The notes under the pieces are model-generated. The model worked only from the letters and a program-made list of their open reading frames with translations. It had not been told where the DNA came from and searched no databases. The position numbers were made by a program, and so were the translations under genes. Positions 33,470 through 44,962 of a DNA stretch of 64,000 nucleotides are shown here, piece after piece; within the stretch, counting starts at the first letter, position 1; each line of letters starts with the position of its first letter. Source of the stretch: Exophiala sp. HKRS030 (lineage: Eukaryota; Ascomycota; Eurotiomycetes; Chaetothyriales; Herpotrichiellaceae); the NCBI GenBank assembly GCA_023897205.1, contig JAHWDD010000003.1, forward strand, positions 5,273,665-5,337,664. Reading direction: 5' to 3'.

Positions 33470-34975
33470 CTAGTCGTACCAGTCTTTCAGAGCTCGATCA
33501 TCCTGAACAGGGCCGCCAGTCAACTGCAACGCGTTTCGAACCTCCCACTCGAATTCTGCCAGTGCTCGGAGCTCGGATCCAACAAAAAGGAATCCAATGA
33601 GCCCATCCACAGTTCCGGCCATCAGTCCCAAACTGCTCAGCAAGATGAGAAGGAAGGCGACGAAATTCCTTGGAGACCACCAGATTGCCACAAAACAACC
33701 AATCGAAATAATTGCAGATACAATAAAATGCAGGCATCGCCATCGTCGTTGCTTTCTCTCTCGTATATTATATTCTCGTATCATAGCTAGGATATCGTTG
33801 TAAAACCCTTGCCCGATGTGTTTATGTGTTGGCAGTTTGGAGATTGCTGCATTGAAATCCTTGTCCTCAAAATCGGCGGAATCAGTGTTTGGATCATCGC
33901 TCAATGTTCCCCGAAGCACACCATTCACTTCGACCGTCGTGGGCGTAGTTGCTTTTGTTTCGCCTCTTTCGATGGTGGCATGCACTGCAAAGTGGTCACT
34001 CAAAGAGCAGTGCAGATCAGGGTGTCTCTCAGTAAGTGCCACTTTGACCCCTTCAACCTTCCATCCCTTCGAGATACCATTAAAAAAGATATAGTCCAGC
34101 CGATACGCGTTAGGATCAGGGTCGGTCCCCGCGATATGCCTGTCGTGACCTTTCTCGAGACGTTTGCGAGCCTCCTTGGGCCAGCGCCAGGTGTTGAGAA
34201 CCGAATCACAAGTATGCCCGTGGTCCTGTAGACTGCTGTTCACATCTGGAACTGGATCCTCCTTCATTCGCTTCCTGCGTTCGATTTCAGGTAGATGATG
34301 GCTTTTCCCCACACTGCTGTCTGGCTTGACCACACGCCAAACGTCCTTGACGCCACCCCGACTTTCAATGAGCACGTGCGCGAAACTCAAAGGTACCATG
34401 TTGAAGTCGCCCATGCCCAGAACGAGGCTGCCTCGGTCAGAAGCTGCTCGCATCAGCTTCGCAATCTCCCAAGCTTGGGCTGTTCGATGACAAATGTAGC
34501 TGTCATTAGGTTCACGTTCGTATGGTGCATGTAAATGGGTATTGAATACCTCAATCAGCTGTCCATCGGGCAACTGTATCTGAGCACAAGCAACGCCTTT
34601 ACCCACGAACCAGTCACCCCTGAAGAATGCTGTAGGACGGCCATTCAAAGGATACCGAAACATAGACGAATCCCTGATTGGCCAACGACTGAAAATAGCT
34701 AGCCCTCCACCGAAGATCCCTGAATGATAGTATTTCGCATGTGGCAATATTGATCGCGTGCGGTTTCGAATGTTTAGATAGTCGGCAAATGTCCAGCACT
34801 CTTGTAAGCCAACGATGTCAAGCTGAGGTGTATAGTCGGCGATACGATTGCCTATTTCGGATAGTCTTTCTGTTCGAAATTTCGAGAGGTACTTGAGTCC
34901 CCAGCAATTCAGAGTGAGAACATTGATTGAGCTGGGACTGGCCTCGTCGGTCTTGGGCCGGACAACAGTCTCCAT
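33470..34975 (-). CDS. isc1: Inositol phosphosphingolipid phospholipase C (neutral sphingomyelinase family)
   Basis: Cleaves inositol phosphosphingolipids to ceramides; moves between ER and mitochondria in yeast. Single exon, 501 residues (yeast Isc1 is 477). The endonuclease/exonuclease/phosphatase-fold catalytic domain covers about 1-340. The visible active-site signatures are LNCWGL, the Mg-binding Glu of VGLQECW, FNTHLHAPYE, the GMGDFN motif and the terminal SDHFAVHA with the catalytic His. Two transmembrane helices follow near the C-terminus (LHFIVSAIISIGCFVAIWW, then FVAFLLILLSSLGLMAG), as in Isc1 and mammalian nSMase2-type members. All key residues appear present. Confidence 0.92.
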   Translation of the reverse strand: METVVRPKTDEASPSSINVLTLNCWGLKYLSKFRTERLSEIGNRIADYTPQLDIVGLQECWTFADYLNIRNRTRSILPHAKYYHSGIFGGGLAIFSRWPIRDSSMFRYPLNGRPTAFFRGDWFVGKGVACAQIQLPDGQLIEVFNTHLHAPYEREPNDSYICHRTAQAWEIAKLMRAASDRGSLVLGMGDFNMVPLSFAHVLIESRGGVKDVWRVVKPDSSVGKSHHLPEIERRKRMKEDPVPDVNSSLQDHGHTCDSVLNTWRWPKEARKRLEKGHDRHIAGTDPDPNAYRLDYIFFNGISKGWKVEGVKVALTERHPDLHCSLSDHFAVHATIERGETKATTPTTVEVNGVLRGTLSDDPNTDSADFEDKDFNAAISKLPTHKHIGQGFYNDILAMIREYNIRERKQRRWRCLHFIVSAIISIGCFVAIWWSPRNFVAFLLILLSSLGLMAGTVDGLIGFLFVGSELRALAEFEWEVRNALQLTGGPVQDDRALKDWYD

Positions 34976-36273
34976 TTAACAGGGCTCGTGATGTAGTGGT
35001 TTTTTGCTAACAAATTTTGCCAAGCTTGCCGAAGGACGAAGGATTGGTTTGGAATCAGGGGACAAAGCGAAGATAGCAAGCATTCAGGGAAGGGAAGGAC
35101 ATGTCGAAAAGAACAACACCATAGAAGCAACAAATATCAGCAAGAAGGGAATCTTTTAGCAGACATGTCTGAACGCTGGTGTCGAAGAGAAGAATGGACG
35201 TGAAGTAATGTACAGATCGGAAGATCAAAGAAGTGATGGTCACGGCTTACATAAGACACTCGCCACTAATCCCTTTACAGTCTAGTGTTTTTGTATGAGG
35301 ACTCGCTGTTTCCCTGAACTATATTGATTCCTTGACGCTGAACAAGACTTGTAGATTGCCAGTACGGCAAGCGTGGAGCATATCATTCAAGTGCAAGTGC
35401 GAGAAATCGAACGACTGAGGACTAAGGCCTGGAGAAAACTAACTAACGCGTCAAGGATGCCGCCGATGTTCTTCAGCAGACCATCACGAGAGATCATATG
35501 GAGCTTTACCATGAAAATGGTGGAGAGAGACTGCTGATCGGGTGGGCTCGAGTATCAGGCACATGGAAGGACATTTCTCCTGTCATTTTTACCTCAAAGT
35601 GATCATGGTAAAGAGTAAGTTTGCACACTTTTTGCCCTAAGTCAACACACCTGCCTGCGAAGGACAGAGGTGAAAGAATCCTTGGAATCTGCTCAATCCG
35701 GCACGTTAAAGCAGACCATGTTCGATTCCGTCGATCTGGAGAGTATGAAGAGACCCGTTTCGGTGCCAAAGTATGAAAGAACGTGCACAACATACACGAT
35801 CGAAGGCTGTCCCTTCGCACTACAACCAGTCCTTCGTATTGCGACCATCACATGAGCTGGATGTCTTTCAAGGGCATTTGCGGAAGTTTCTTGCCCTTCT
35901 CTTGGTTCCATGAGAGCTGTCTTCTCCCACGAGATGAACAATACTGGCTTGAAAACGTGCTCATGCGCCATGTTGGCGGGATCTTGGCGTATTGAGCACA
36001 TTTCCTACGGAACAAACTGTGGAGCCAGACCCCTGGCGACAGGGGCAGCTGTATACATCGCACCAGTCATGCTAGAGGATTTTAGCGGACATGCATGGCT
36101 AGGACATTGATGTATTGCCCTACAGGGTGTATGGCCTTGGCCAATGTGGTCTCAACCAACCCAGTAATGCTGCTGCAATTACCATGAAAAGCCCGGGTCG
36201 TACTTAAAGGCACCACTGAGCACCTCGTATCCTTGCTGGAACCCATTCCATCTGTCCAAATTATACAGCAGCA
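34976..36273. other. 1.3-kb divergent region between isc1 and the ferric reductase
   Basis: Carries both promoters. Overlapping short open frames on both strands around 35500-36100 show no family signal. No gene is called. Confidence 0.4.
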
Positions 36274-38492
36274 ATGGCATCTCTTGCTACAATTCGAGTT
36301 CTTGCTTTGAGTGCTCTTCTGGGCCTGTCTCACTGTATGGTCTCAACTGGGCGCGATGGGCATGGTCTTATTGGATATGGTATCAAAATGTACTACCCCA
36401 ATTGTTGCAGTGCATGTCGGAATGTTCTATCTAGGTCTCAATTGAACTGCTCCGAAAGCATGAACATGGACGGCATGGCAGGAATGCACATGAGCGGATC
36501 TGATTTCACCACATCAGCCGAGTGCTATGCCACTGACGATAATTTTCTCCGGTCGATGGCTTTTTGCATCAGTGAAAGGTGCCCCCATGACCCCAGTGTC
36601 AAAAACCTACAAGACTGGCAGATCGAACGGTGGTGGCGGATGAATATTCCTGGGACCGCTGCCGTTCAGCCCGAACCAAAAGAAACTTACCAGGAGGCTT
36701 TGGCAAAAGCAAAGACCACACCGTCGGAGACCATCACGTCGGGAAGTCCTTTGAATGGCACGATGCTTGTTTCCGATGATGACTACCAGCCCAATTGGAA
36801 TGCTAACAATGCTTTTGAACATGTTGAGATTCTCCATGAACGATATGGGTAAGTTGTCCAAGGCGCAATCTCTTTCAACGACAACAATTGACACATCTGA
36901 TCACCTATAGTCTCGTCGTCTTCCTCTCTGGAGTGGTTATCCCGATCGGATTCTCGCTCCTTCGGTTCTTGCCTTTCCCAACGCGCTGGACGACTCTCTT
37001 CAATGCCGTCATTGTCGACCCTCCAGCCTTTGGACACCGTCACAAAGTCCCCATCCTCTGGGGTCTCACCAACATGCCAACACGGGGTCAAGCACTTTTC
37101 GTACTATATCTGACCGTCATCAACGTCCTTCTTTGTTGTGTCGGCTATTCTTCTACACAGCCAAACGCCTGGTATCCTAATAACTCAGGTCGAGAGATAT
37201 TGACATACGTCACCAATCGTTGTGGTGTCCTGAGTTTTGCCAACATCCCTTTACTTATCTTGTATGCTGGAAGAAACAATGTCCTGTTATGGTTGACCAA
37301 CTGGAGCCATGAGACCTTCCTGCTGCTGCACCGTTATGTCGCCACCATTGCCACCCTACAGGCCATCATCCACTCTCTCATATACCTTCGCATCTATGTC
37401 GTCAATGGTAATCACAGCAGCGAGAGCAAACTATCATACTGGTACTGGGGTATAATTGCAACGATCGGCATGTCCATCTTACTGCCCATGTCAATGTTGC
37501 CCCTTCGACGCTTGTTCTACGAAGCCTTTCTGCTGTGGCACATTGCTATTTCTGTCTTGGTCGTCGTCGGCTGCTACCTTCACATTTACGACCGCTTCGA
37601 GCATCAATGGGGTTACGAGGTCTGGATCTACGTCTCTTTTGCGGTATGGGGCTTCGACCGGCTCCTACGACTTGCCCGCCTTGCTGGTAATGGCCTGCGA
37701 TGGGCAGATGTCACCATCATTGACGATGACTATCTTCGCGTCGACATTTCTGGCGTCGGAGGCGATGGCCACGCGTATCTGTACTTTCCTACGCTGACGT
37801 GGCGCGTCTGGGAGAACCATCCTTTCTCGGTTGCTTCAACCGTGCTATCAGGCCCCACACAACGTGCGTTGGCGACGCCAACTTCTTCTTCGACCGACGT
37901 TGAAAAGAACGAGGGCATCATCACGAGCAACGTCGTCGTCGGCATGTCCGCCCATTCGCTTGATGGAGGGTCAGACAAAGAGCACGCCCAGGGACAACAA
38001 GAACAACCAAAGCTAGCCATGACATTCCTGCTCCGCGGCCGCGGTGGTCTGACCTCGTTGCTGCGTTCTTCCACACGGTTGCCCGTCCTTGTGGAATCTC
38101 CCTATGGGAGACAGAACTCGACATTCTCCAAGCATCCGACATTGATATGCGTCGCGGGTGGAGTCGGCATAACGACGGTTTTGCCGTTGCTGCGTTCCCA
38201 CCCTGGTCGGAGTAAACTCCTCTGGGGTGTCCGCACCCGTAGTCTGGTCGACGCTCTTTCAAACGAACTGGCTGGCGTCGAGAAAGAGGTCTTTGTTGGG
38301 AAAAGGATGAATGTGTGCGAGGAACTGGAGAGGGAAGTCGATGGTGCTAATCCAAGGCAGCAGCATCCTGTCGTGGTGGTCAGCGGTCCTGACGGTCTGG
38401 CTGACGACGTGAGGAACGCGGTGTGTGAGATTGCGAAGAAACGAGGAAGGAATATTTCCATCAAGCTCGTCGAGGAATCCTTCTCGTGGTAA
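36274..38492 (+). CDS. Ferric/cupric reductase, plasma-membrane FRE family
   Basis: Moves electrons from NADPH through FAD and two hemes to extracellular Fe(III) or Cu(II). Two exons: 36274-36848 and 36911-38492, 718 residues; the join rebuilds ERYGLVVF. A signal peptide (about 1-21) leads to an extracellular N-domain with a Cys cluster (NCCSACRNVL) and a Met-rich run (MNMDGMAGMHMSG). The ferric-reductase membrane domain has heme His in LLHRYVATIATLQAIIHS and WHIAISVLVVVGCYLHIY. The cytosolic half has the FAD-binding HPFSVAS and the nucleotide-binding GGVGITTVLPLL. A polar insertion separates these two. The C-terminus ends LVEESFSW, as in other FRE proteins. Iron or copper regulation is likely by family, but no binding site was identified. 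Confidence 0.9.
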
Positions 38493-39057
38493 GCTTACTA
38501 TCTATGGTAGTTTTCGATCGTGTGTGGAGTGGCGAGGGTTGATGTATTGATTGTCCTACTTTCTATCGGCCTCTGTGCTACTGGCCATATCAAAGTTCAA
38601 AGTATTACTGGGTTGAAGCCAACTGATCAAACTTGTCATGCTTGTGTGATATCTTTAGTGTCCGACATCATTGCTGGCTTTCGCGGGCGAGCCCCCCACC
38701 ATCTCGTTCTTCCAGAAAATATATACAACATTGCCTGGAACCCCTACTTTCCCATTCCGACGTTGGACAAAGCCCTCACGACTTTCGGAAGTAAAGTCAC
38801 CAAGTATGACTCCTTCTTGTGTGTATCCTTGGTGGAACAAGTGGCTTTGAATGAGAAAGACATTATGACACTTCTGTCTAGGTATGGCTGAGTAACCATG
38901 TATCCAAAATTTCTTTAGTACAGAGTCGGAGGTGGAAGTCCAGGCAACGTGTGGCACACGGGGTCTTGAGGTTCTGATCGAAACCCGTTCCCAAAACCCT
39001 GTGAACAAACACAAGGGTATCGTTTCTTCCACGACGCAAAACAATCGTGAGGGACTC
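38493..39057. other. Convergent intergenic region, no gene seen
   Basis: 565 bp between the 3' ends of the reductase and pinin genes. No gene. Confidence 0.4.
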
Positions 39058-40165
39058 TCAGTAGATGACGTCGTCCTCTTGACCCCTCTCCAGCTCTTCA
39101 CCACCATGGTCGTCGTCTTTGTTTGCGCTGGTGGACCGTTGCTCCTCTTCCTTGACCTCCTCTTTCGGTGGCGGCACTTCTACTCTTGGAGTCATCTCAA
39201 CGTCCTCCTTTTCAGGCTTGCTCGGCGGCGCATTTCCGTCACCGTCACCATCACCAGTTACCGGACCGGGACTGGGCCTGTTCCGTGACCGCTCCTCCTC
39301 GTCGACTTCAGAATTCATCGTCACGTCCTGATCTCGCTTGCTCTCGGGACGCCTCCTGGGTTCAGGATGTGGCTGCTGCCGTTTCGAATCAAACTCGTCC
39401 AGTTCTCGCCGAATGGTCTCCTCTGCCTCGTTTATCTGGCGCTTAACGGTATCTTCTTCGTGCTCCCTCAGTTCCCACGGTTTATAGTACTGCGAGACAA
39501 AAAGTTTAGCTTCCGAGTTCCCCAACAGAGTTCAAGTGTACATAACATACCAATGGAGGGTTCGTTGTCGTCTTCAACGACCGAGCAGTAGCTCGCAGAT
39601 TTCCGTGTCTGATTCTCATACCGTCCGCGTCCCAGCTACGCTGTTCGATCCGTCTCGCGCGGTTCAGTTCCTCCTTTTTCCTACGAGCAGTGTCGGCCAA
39701 CTCTTCATTCTCCCGCTTCAGTCTCTCTCTCTGCCGGTTCTCAATCTCCTCGCGCCGCGAGTTGCGTGCAGATGCTGCTGCGTTCGTGCCAGCCGTGGCC
39801 GCCGATTTGGACGGTCTCGACGATTGCGACAGTGTCCCCAGCAACGAACCAAAGAGTCTTCGGTTGCGCGACTTGTCCTGTTCGACGTCGTTCAGTGAGG
39901 ACTTTCTGCGTCCCGAAGACTCCGCTTGACGCGGAGGAGACATCGCGCTCGCACCGTCGCCATTGCGACCGGTCGTTGGTGAATGCGCGGGCGCAGGGGA
40001 AGCCGCACGCCGGTCATCGGACGAGGGCGCATTCAATCGAGGTCGTTTGCTCGAGTCCGAGTATACGGACGACTGTCGTCGTTTGAGAGACGTGGTCTGT
40101 GTAGGGTTCTCGGGTTGAGGTTGGCTTTGAGGTTCGTCCGGTACGACGACGGCCGAGGAAATCAT
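39058..40165 (-). CDS. Pinin/SDK/memA-domain nuclear protein
   Basis: Predicted splicing-associated nuclear protein; pinin joins the exon-junction/ASAP-type complexes in animals. Two exons: 39551-40165 and 39058-39489, 348 residues, joined in phase 0 to give NPPLYYKPWEL. Residues 1-100 are disordered with a basic signal (SLKRRQSSVYSDSSKRPR). The pinin_SDK_memA domain runs from about 105 to 250: RNRRLFGSLLGTLSQ, a long Arg/Glu coiled helix (REEIENRQRERLKRENEELA), TTNPPLYYKPWELREHEE, and ends RRELDEF. The tail is Glu/Asp/Lys/Pro-rich and disordered. It is divergent from the PHF5A gene, another spliceosomal factor, with 480 bp between the starts. Confidence 0.88.
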
Positions 40166-40645
40166 GGTCGAGGAAAGCGTTTCCTTGCTCTCTAAAAATA
40201 AGGTCGAGAAGATGGGCGTGAGTTCGATCTCGGTGACTGGGTTCTATTGATATTCACATATCGACTCAACCGTTATGAGTACTTGGAAACCACATACAGC
40301 CTTGGTATCGGGGTTAGGTAAAAGCTGCCGCCGTCGAAAAATATGGAGATTGAAAGAGTCCGTACTCCGTAGTCCGAGTCCTATCAAAGAGGTACAGTAC
40401 GGGTACTCTTAAGGCTGGGAGGCGTTGGAGATGGCAGCACGTGCTCGCCGCTTTTATTACTTAAATAATTTGCGGAGAAGCTTTTCGCCTCACAGGGCTT
40501 AGAAATTCCTTCCGCAAGGCTGCCTCTACTGAGTCTATCTTTCCATACTTTTCTACTCGACTTCGACGCCCGTACGACATAAATACCTCCGCCATTCGCA
40601 GACCCAATCCAAAAACCAATCTCATCCCAACACTGTACAATAACA
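40166..40645. promoter_or_regulatory. Shared divergent promoter of pinin and PHF5A genes
   Basis: 480 bp between two start codons pointing outward. ATAAATA at 40579-40585 is suitably placed (about 60 bp before the ATG) as a TATA-like element for the PHF5A gene; an AT-rich patch lies at about 40455-40470. Confidence 0.55.
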
Positions 40646-40978
40646 ATGTCTCGCCATCACCCCGATCTCGTCATGTGCCGTAAAGCGCCCGGCATCTCTC
40701 TCGGTCGTCTCTGCGACAAATGCGACGGCAAATGTCCCGTCTGCGACTCCTACGTCCGACCCACGACCCTGGTCCGAATCTGCGACGAATGTTCCTTTGG
40801 CAACTACCAGAACAAATGCGTCGTGTGCGGCGGCGAAGGAATCAGTGACGCGTTCTACTGCTTCGAGTGTACGAGGCTGGAGAAAGATCGAGAGGGGTGT
40901 CCGAAGATTATCAATCTGGGTTCATCGAGGACGGATCTGTTTTACCAGAAGAAGAATTTCAGGACTCAACAGCACTGA
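40646..40978 (+). CDS. rds3: PHF5A/Rds3, SF3b spliceosome subunit
   Basis: Zinc-knot subunit of the U2 snRNP SF3b complex that helps form the branch-point adenosine pocket. Single exon, 110 residues, essentially the fixed family length. It begins [20 protein letters not shown] and carries the closely spaced CxxC pairs CDKC, CPVC, CDEC, CVVC and CFEC that form the three-zinc trefoil knot. The C-terminal region [16 protein letters not shown] is near invariant across eukaryotes. All Cys ligands look intact. It shares a promoter region with the pinin-like gene. Confidence 0.97.
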   Translation: MSRHHPDLVMCRKAPGISLGRLCDKCDGKCPVCDSYVRPTTLVRICDECSFGNYQNKCVVCGGEGISDAFYCFECTRLEKDREGCPKIINLGSSRTDLFYQKKNFRTQQH

Positions 40979-41866
40979 TGAAACGTCTTTGCATCATCAG
41001 GACCATCTTCTTCATCTTCACCTTCATACCAATATCAAAAAAGTTCGCGGGGAGTGGATAACATTGAACGACCTGATCACATTTTACGGCTCGGTCTTGG
41101 GAATACCGTCGCCACCAGCAAAGAAGCGGAGGTAGATGCATTCACCCTGTCGGATCCACGAGTCGACGAGCCAAGAAACCTCTGCGACGATTTACGATGG
41201 AGTTATGTCCTTTGTAGCCGTGTTTGGGGATGTCCGAGAAGGCCGAGCACATTCAATTTCGACGGACACGATATCAGAGCTGGTCGAGCTACATTTCAAC
41301 CGTTCGATTCTGCGGCACACAGCCGTAGAGGGGGAAATTTAGTTCAAGCAACAATCACTCTCCGACGACCGATCCCAACGACTACTATCTGTTTCAAAGC
41401 ATTGGTCACATATGCCCCCAGATACATCCGGGTCCCAGCACGCTTCCTCATACATTCCGCCGCTTGTCGCAGTTTGTTCGACGGTACAAGTCTCGATGCT
41501 ATACCTATCGAACACTATGGCGCATCGAACAATGCGACACTTGGGGATTCAAGCCCGGGAAAAGGGGATTGGTAGCGCATGGTAGACCCCGGAGAATCTC
41601 CTTTCAATTCTGCATTGGAAGAGGCTATGCTGTTTAGATAGTCAACCAGATGACAACGGGGATGGACTATCAGAAATCAATCAAAAGCGAGAACCACATC
41701 AACCTTCATATTATACTCTTGTTCCATGTCCAAACTTGTTTTTCTCCGTGCAACGTGAACTACCTCAAGAGTATATTCCCCTGGGGCCGCCTTTCCATCG
41801 CTATGCTGAAGTGCTACCTCTCGCTCCCTAGAACAACATCCATTCAAGATCTAACTAGAGCCACCC
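40979..41866. other. Convergent intergenic region, no gene called
   Basis: About 890 bp between converging genes. An open frame at 41054-41575 (plus) starts at GTG, has no ATG in its usable part and matches no family I know. A GTTCGATTC string near 41307 resembles a tRNA B box but lacks the rest of a tRNA. Confidence 0.4.
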
Positions 41867-43062
41867 TCATCTCCTGCCTGGCCTCTTTGGCCTCGCGAAA
41901 CCACCCCCTCTAGGCGTGGCCGTGCCCGAGCCTGGTGCCGAGGTCGCCACATCACCATCGTCACCGTCTCCGGCCCCGACACTCAACCCTCTGACCTCCT
42001 CCTCCAGCCGGCCGTCCAGTTCATCTGGGTCTCCGGCCTCCAGCCTCTTCAAAACCTTGACGCCCTCGCCCTCGGCGGTGTGCAACAGGCCCCTCCGGGA
42101 ACTGGCGTAGACCATTCGTTCCTTGACCCTGCTCACGCCAGGACAGACGTAGATGAAGACGGCGCCTCCGGAGACCGAATAGAACGTATAACTCGGCCTG
42201 TCCGTGGGGATCAGCCCGACGACCTGCGCAACACTCACACCGTCGTGCCTCGCAATCAAGGTCGTGGTCTCGCTGGCAACCTCGATGCCCAACTGTACGG
42301 TCAACCCTTCGGCCCCGTTCACCAGGGCGCCCAACGCCTCGCGGGCGTCGTCGGTGATCTTCATCACCACGCCACTCCTCCCCGCGCCGGTCCCGTCTCG
42401 AGAGCCGATGACCCCCCCGCTGCCCCCTTCACCCATGAGGTCCCGGCCCCGAGTACCGTGGCGCTCCTCCTCCTCCGCTCGCTTGACGGCCTGGAGTTCT
42501 CGCTCCTCTGTGCTCAGCAAACCCACATCGCCGGCTCCGCCGGCACCTCCACCGCCGGCAGGAGCAGGAGGTCCCGCTCGCTCGTCCCACTGCGCCGGGT
42601 CAAGGACCTCTTCTCTCTCCGTGAGGAAGACGGTCTCGTCGAACTTTTCGCCTCCGAGTTCCCGGACCAGCGTGGCCCGCGTGGACGCGAAGAGGGTCTT
42701 TTGCCGGACGGGCGCGCGGGACGGGATGTACGTCACCGCCACGAGGGAAGGGGACGACGGCGCCCGGCGGAGGAGGAGATAGAGCGGTGCGGTCGGCGTG
42801 AGGAGCGAGTCGAGAGCGGACAGGCTGGACGAGAAGGTCGCGGAGGATGAAGAGAAGGGCACGGCGTCGAGAGGCGTCAGGGATTCTTGGGTTATCGTGA
42901 TCGGGAGGGCGAAGAGGGATTCGGTGTCTGATGTGAAGCGTGTGAATGCATCGTGTAGTTCGGCCGATGCTGTTGGTGTATTAGCGTCAGTATCGCCGCG
43001 GCCGCCAAGGGGGGGTTCAGCAAGAGGAAAGAGTAAGAGGTACCTGATATTCCGGACTGCAT
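41867..43062 (-). CDS. twf1: Twinfilin (two ADF-H domains), actin-monomer-binding protein
   Basis: Sequesters ADP-actin monomers and binds capping protein. Two exons: 43044-43062 (19 nt) and 41867-42969, 373 residues. The first exon gives MQSGIS and joins to ASAELHDAFTRF, the conserved start of ADF-H domain 1, so the tiny exon is supported by family conservation. Domain 1 runs to about 145 (FASTRATLVRELG). Domain 2 is about 175-325, with the ELQAVKRAEEEE region before it and PTDRPSYTFYSVSGGAVFIYVCP and KERMVYASSRRGLL as actin-binding strand/helix. The basic tail ends ARPKRPGRR, the usual capping-protein/phosphoinositide-binding tail. The linker is rich in Gly and the gene is GC-rich, producing long spurious antisense frames. 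Confidence 0.92.
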
Positions 43063-43908
43063 TGTCAATATACAACAATGGAAGATGGGTGACTTGGGTA
43101 GAGACGTGGGCGAAAGGTGGGATGATCTTTGAGGAATGGTTTAGGACCAAGGTACAGAGTGCGAGTCTGCTCGACTGGGGTCAATGTTCCAGGGTTGGTG
43201 TTAAAACTTGTGTGAGGAGTAAGGACATCCAACAGGTGCTTTTAGATACACAGGAGTCTTTCTCTTATTAAAAAGAACCTTGGGTTGAGTTTGAATGGAA
43301 TATCGGCCGAGAGACTTGTCTCGAGGCCAAAAGCTGTTGTTGACAACGAGGCTCATTCAGGATGACTTGGACCCGAAACAAGCGGGGCACCCAACGATAA
43401 CGCAGCCCAAGTATTAATACAGCCCACCTCTATGCGAGTACGAGTACGAATACCCCCTGTCCAAGATGCCTATTGTGGTTCATACGGACTGTATCCTAGT
43501 TGAATAGCTGTAGCACTCAGTGTGGAAACGATATGTACGGAGAGCGCTCAGAAATTGTCACCAGGCATCACGATTCTTTCGATTCGAATAGACTGGTGCC
43601 TACTCTGTAACGCGGTTAATCCTTGTCCTTACAGGTGTACATGATACTCTTGTTCTTCACATTGTCCCTTACTGGAGCAATCTATGTACAAATGTGCTCT
43701 GGAAATGACAACATCGCGGTGGTATATCCCCCTCAATATAAGCAAAGAACTGGTTCTGGCTTTGGATATCGTCGCTCCAGAAAATGCAAACAATTACCGG
43801 GCCTTAAGGTACCTGAGATATAGGTACCTAGGTAGGTAGACACTTGTGCTCTCCTTACTCTTCTCATCCAATTTCCCTCTCGCATCGGTATCAACCAAAA
43901 TTACACTC
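43063..43908. promoter_or_regulatory. Upstream region of twinfilin and carrier 3' flank
   Basis: About 850 bp between two minus-strand genes. Holds the twinfilin promoter. A TAGGTACCTAGGTAGGTAG string lies near 43822-43840; similar strings occur near 14505. No gene is recognised. Confidence 0.4.
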
Positions 43909-44962
43909 CTACTCTTCGTAATTTCCAGTCCCAAGGTTCAACCAATTGCTGGTCTCGATATGGCTCTTCAAAAACTCATACACGGTAAACGTCACGGCCT
44001 GACCGGGCGCGACCCTCATTACTCTGGGAGTGATACCCTTGTAGAACGCTCTGAAGCCTTCTTGCTTGAACATGTCTTTTGAGATGGCCACGATTCTCGA
44101 CACGGCCGTCTGCCCAGGCTCGGCGGGCGTCTTTTGTAACCTCGTCTTGATGGTGTCGATGGGCGCGTTCGAGAAAGGTCCCATAGCACCACTGATCAAC
44201 CCGATCAAGGTGGTCTGGTAACTCGGCAGGTTCTGCCCCTGGTACTCGGGCTGCCACCGTTGCAGGATCTCCTTGAACTCTGTGTAAGCTGTGAAGTTGA
44301 CGGCCTGGTTCGTTCCCTGTCGCAGCGCTGTCAACGATACACCACGGTACAAGGCTCCGAGTCCTTCCTCGCGGACAACGGTCAACAGCGCGTGCGGCGC
44401 GCTTCGATACTTCGGAACGTCGAGGGGATCGCTTAAGCTGTGGTATTGCGCCTGCATGCGAATCTTGACGACCTCCATCGGTGTCACGACAGCAACGGCT
44501 TCCGTTACACCGGCACTCAGTCCAGCTGTGCGAGCGCAGTTAGCAAAAACAATTCCAGCAGGCCCAAACCAACTTCAGCGACGCTTCACCGTGTCACGTA
44601 CCTAGAAAAGTCGCCCTCGACGTAACAACCCCATCCTTGTCCGCTAATAATTGCTTGTACCACTCGTACGACGTGAACCGGATAGCCATTTTAGGTACGA
44701 TACCCGTCAAGACGGCTCCGAGGCCCTTGTATAGCCCAAACACGGTTTCCCGCTTGACGATGTCTCTTCCCGTCGCGACAAAGCCACGCTTCTTCTGTCC
44801 TGGTGTCCGCCCTCTTCTTGACAGTTGCATTCGCACCTTTATTGTGTCGAGTGGATGGCACACGAGGGCCTCCATCATACCGGCACCGCCTCCGGCGATC
44901 AGGTTAACGGCCGCAGAGGCGGGCTTCTTGCCATGCTCGCCTTTTACGCTTTTGGCAGACAT
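43909..44962 (-). CDS. sfc1: Mitochondrial succinate/fumarate antiporter
   Basis: Exchanges cytosolic succinate for matrix fumarate; needed for growth on acetate and ethanol (AcuL in Aspergillus, Sfc1/Acr1 in yeast). Two exons: 44602-44962 and 43909-44525, 325 residues; the join gives TFLAGLSAGVTEA. Three mitochondrial-carrier repeats are visible: CHPLDTIKVRMQ, TPMEVVKIRMQAQ and NAPIDTIKTRLQK, each the Px(D/E)xx(K/R) signature, six transmembrane helices in all. The second repeat's Glu (PMEVVKIR) and the blocks GLYKGLGAVLTGIVPKMAIR, LYRGVSLTALRQGTNQ and YKGITPRVMRVAPGQAVTF match Sfc1 closely, distinguishing it from the citrate carrier. Confidence 0.93.

Noticed and set aside
41300..41325. tRNA B-box-like string GTTCGATTC
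   Set aside because: No matching A box, anticodon arm or acceptor stem around it.
41054..41575. 173-codon plus-strand frame after PHF5A
   Set aside because: Starts at GTG, no ATG in a usable place, no recognised family.
42080..42850. Long plus-strand open frame (256 codons)
   Set aside because: Antisense to the second exon of twinfilin, whose ADF-H domains are clear; caused by high GC.
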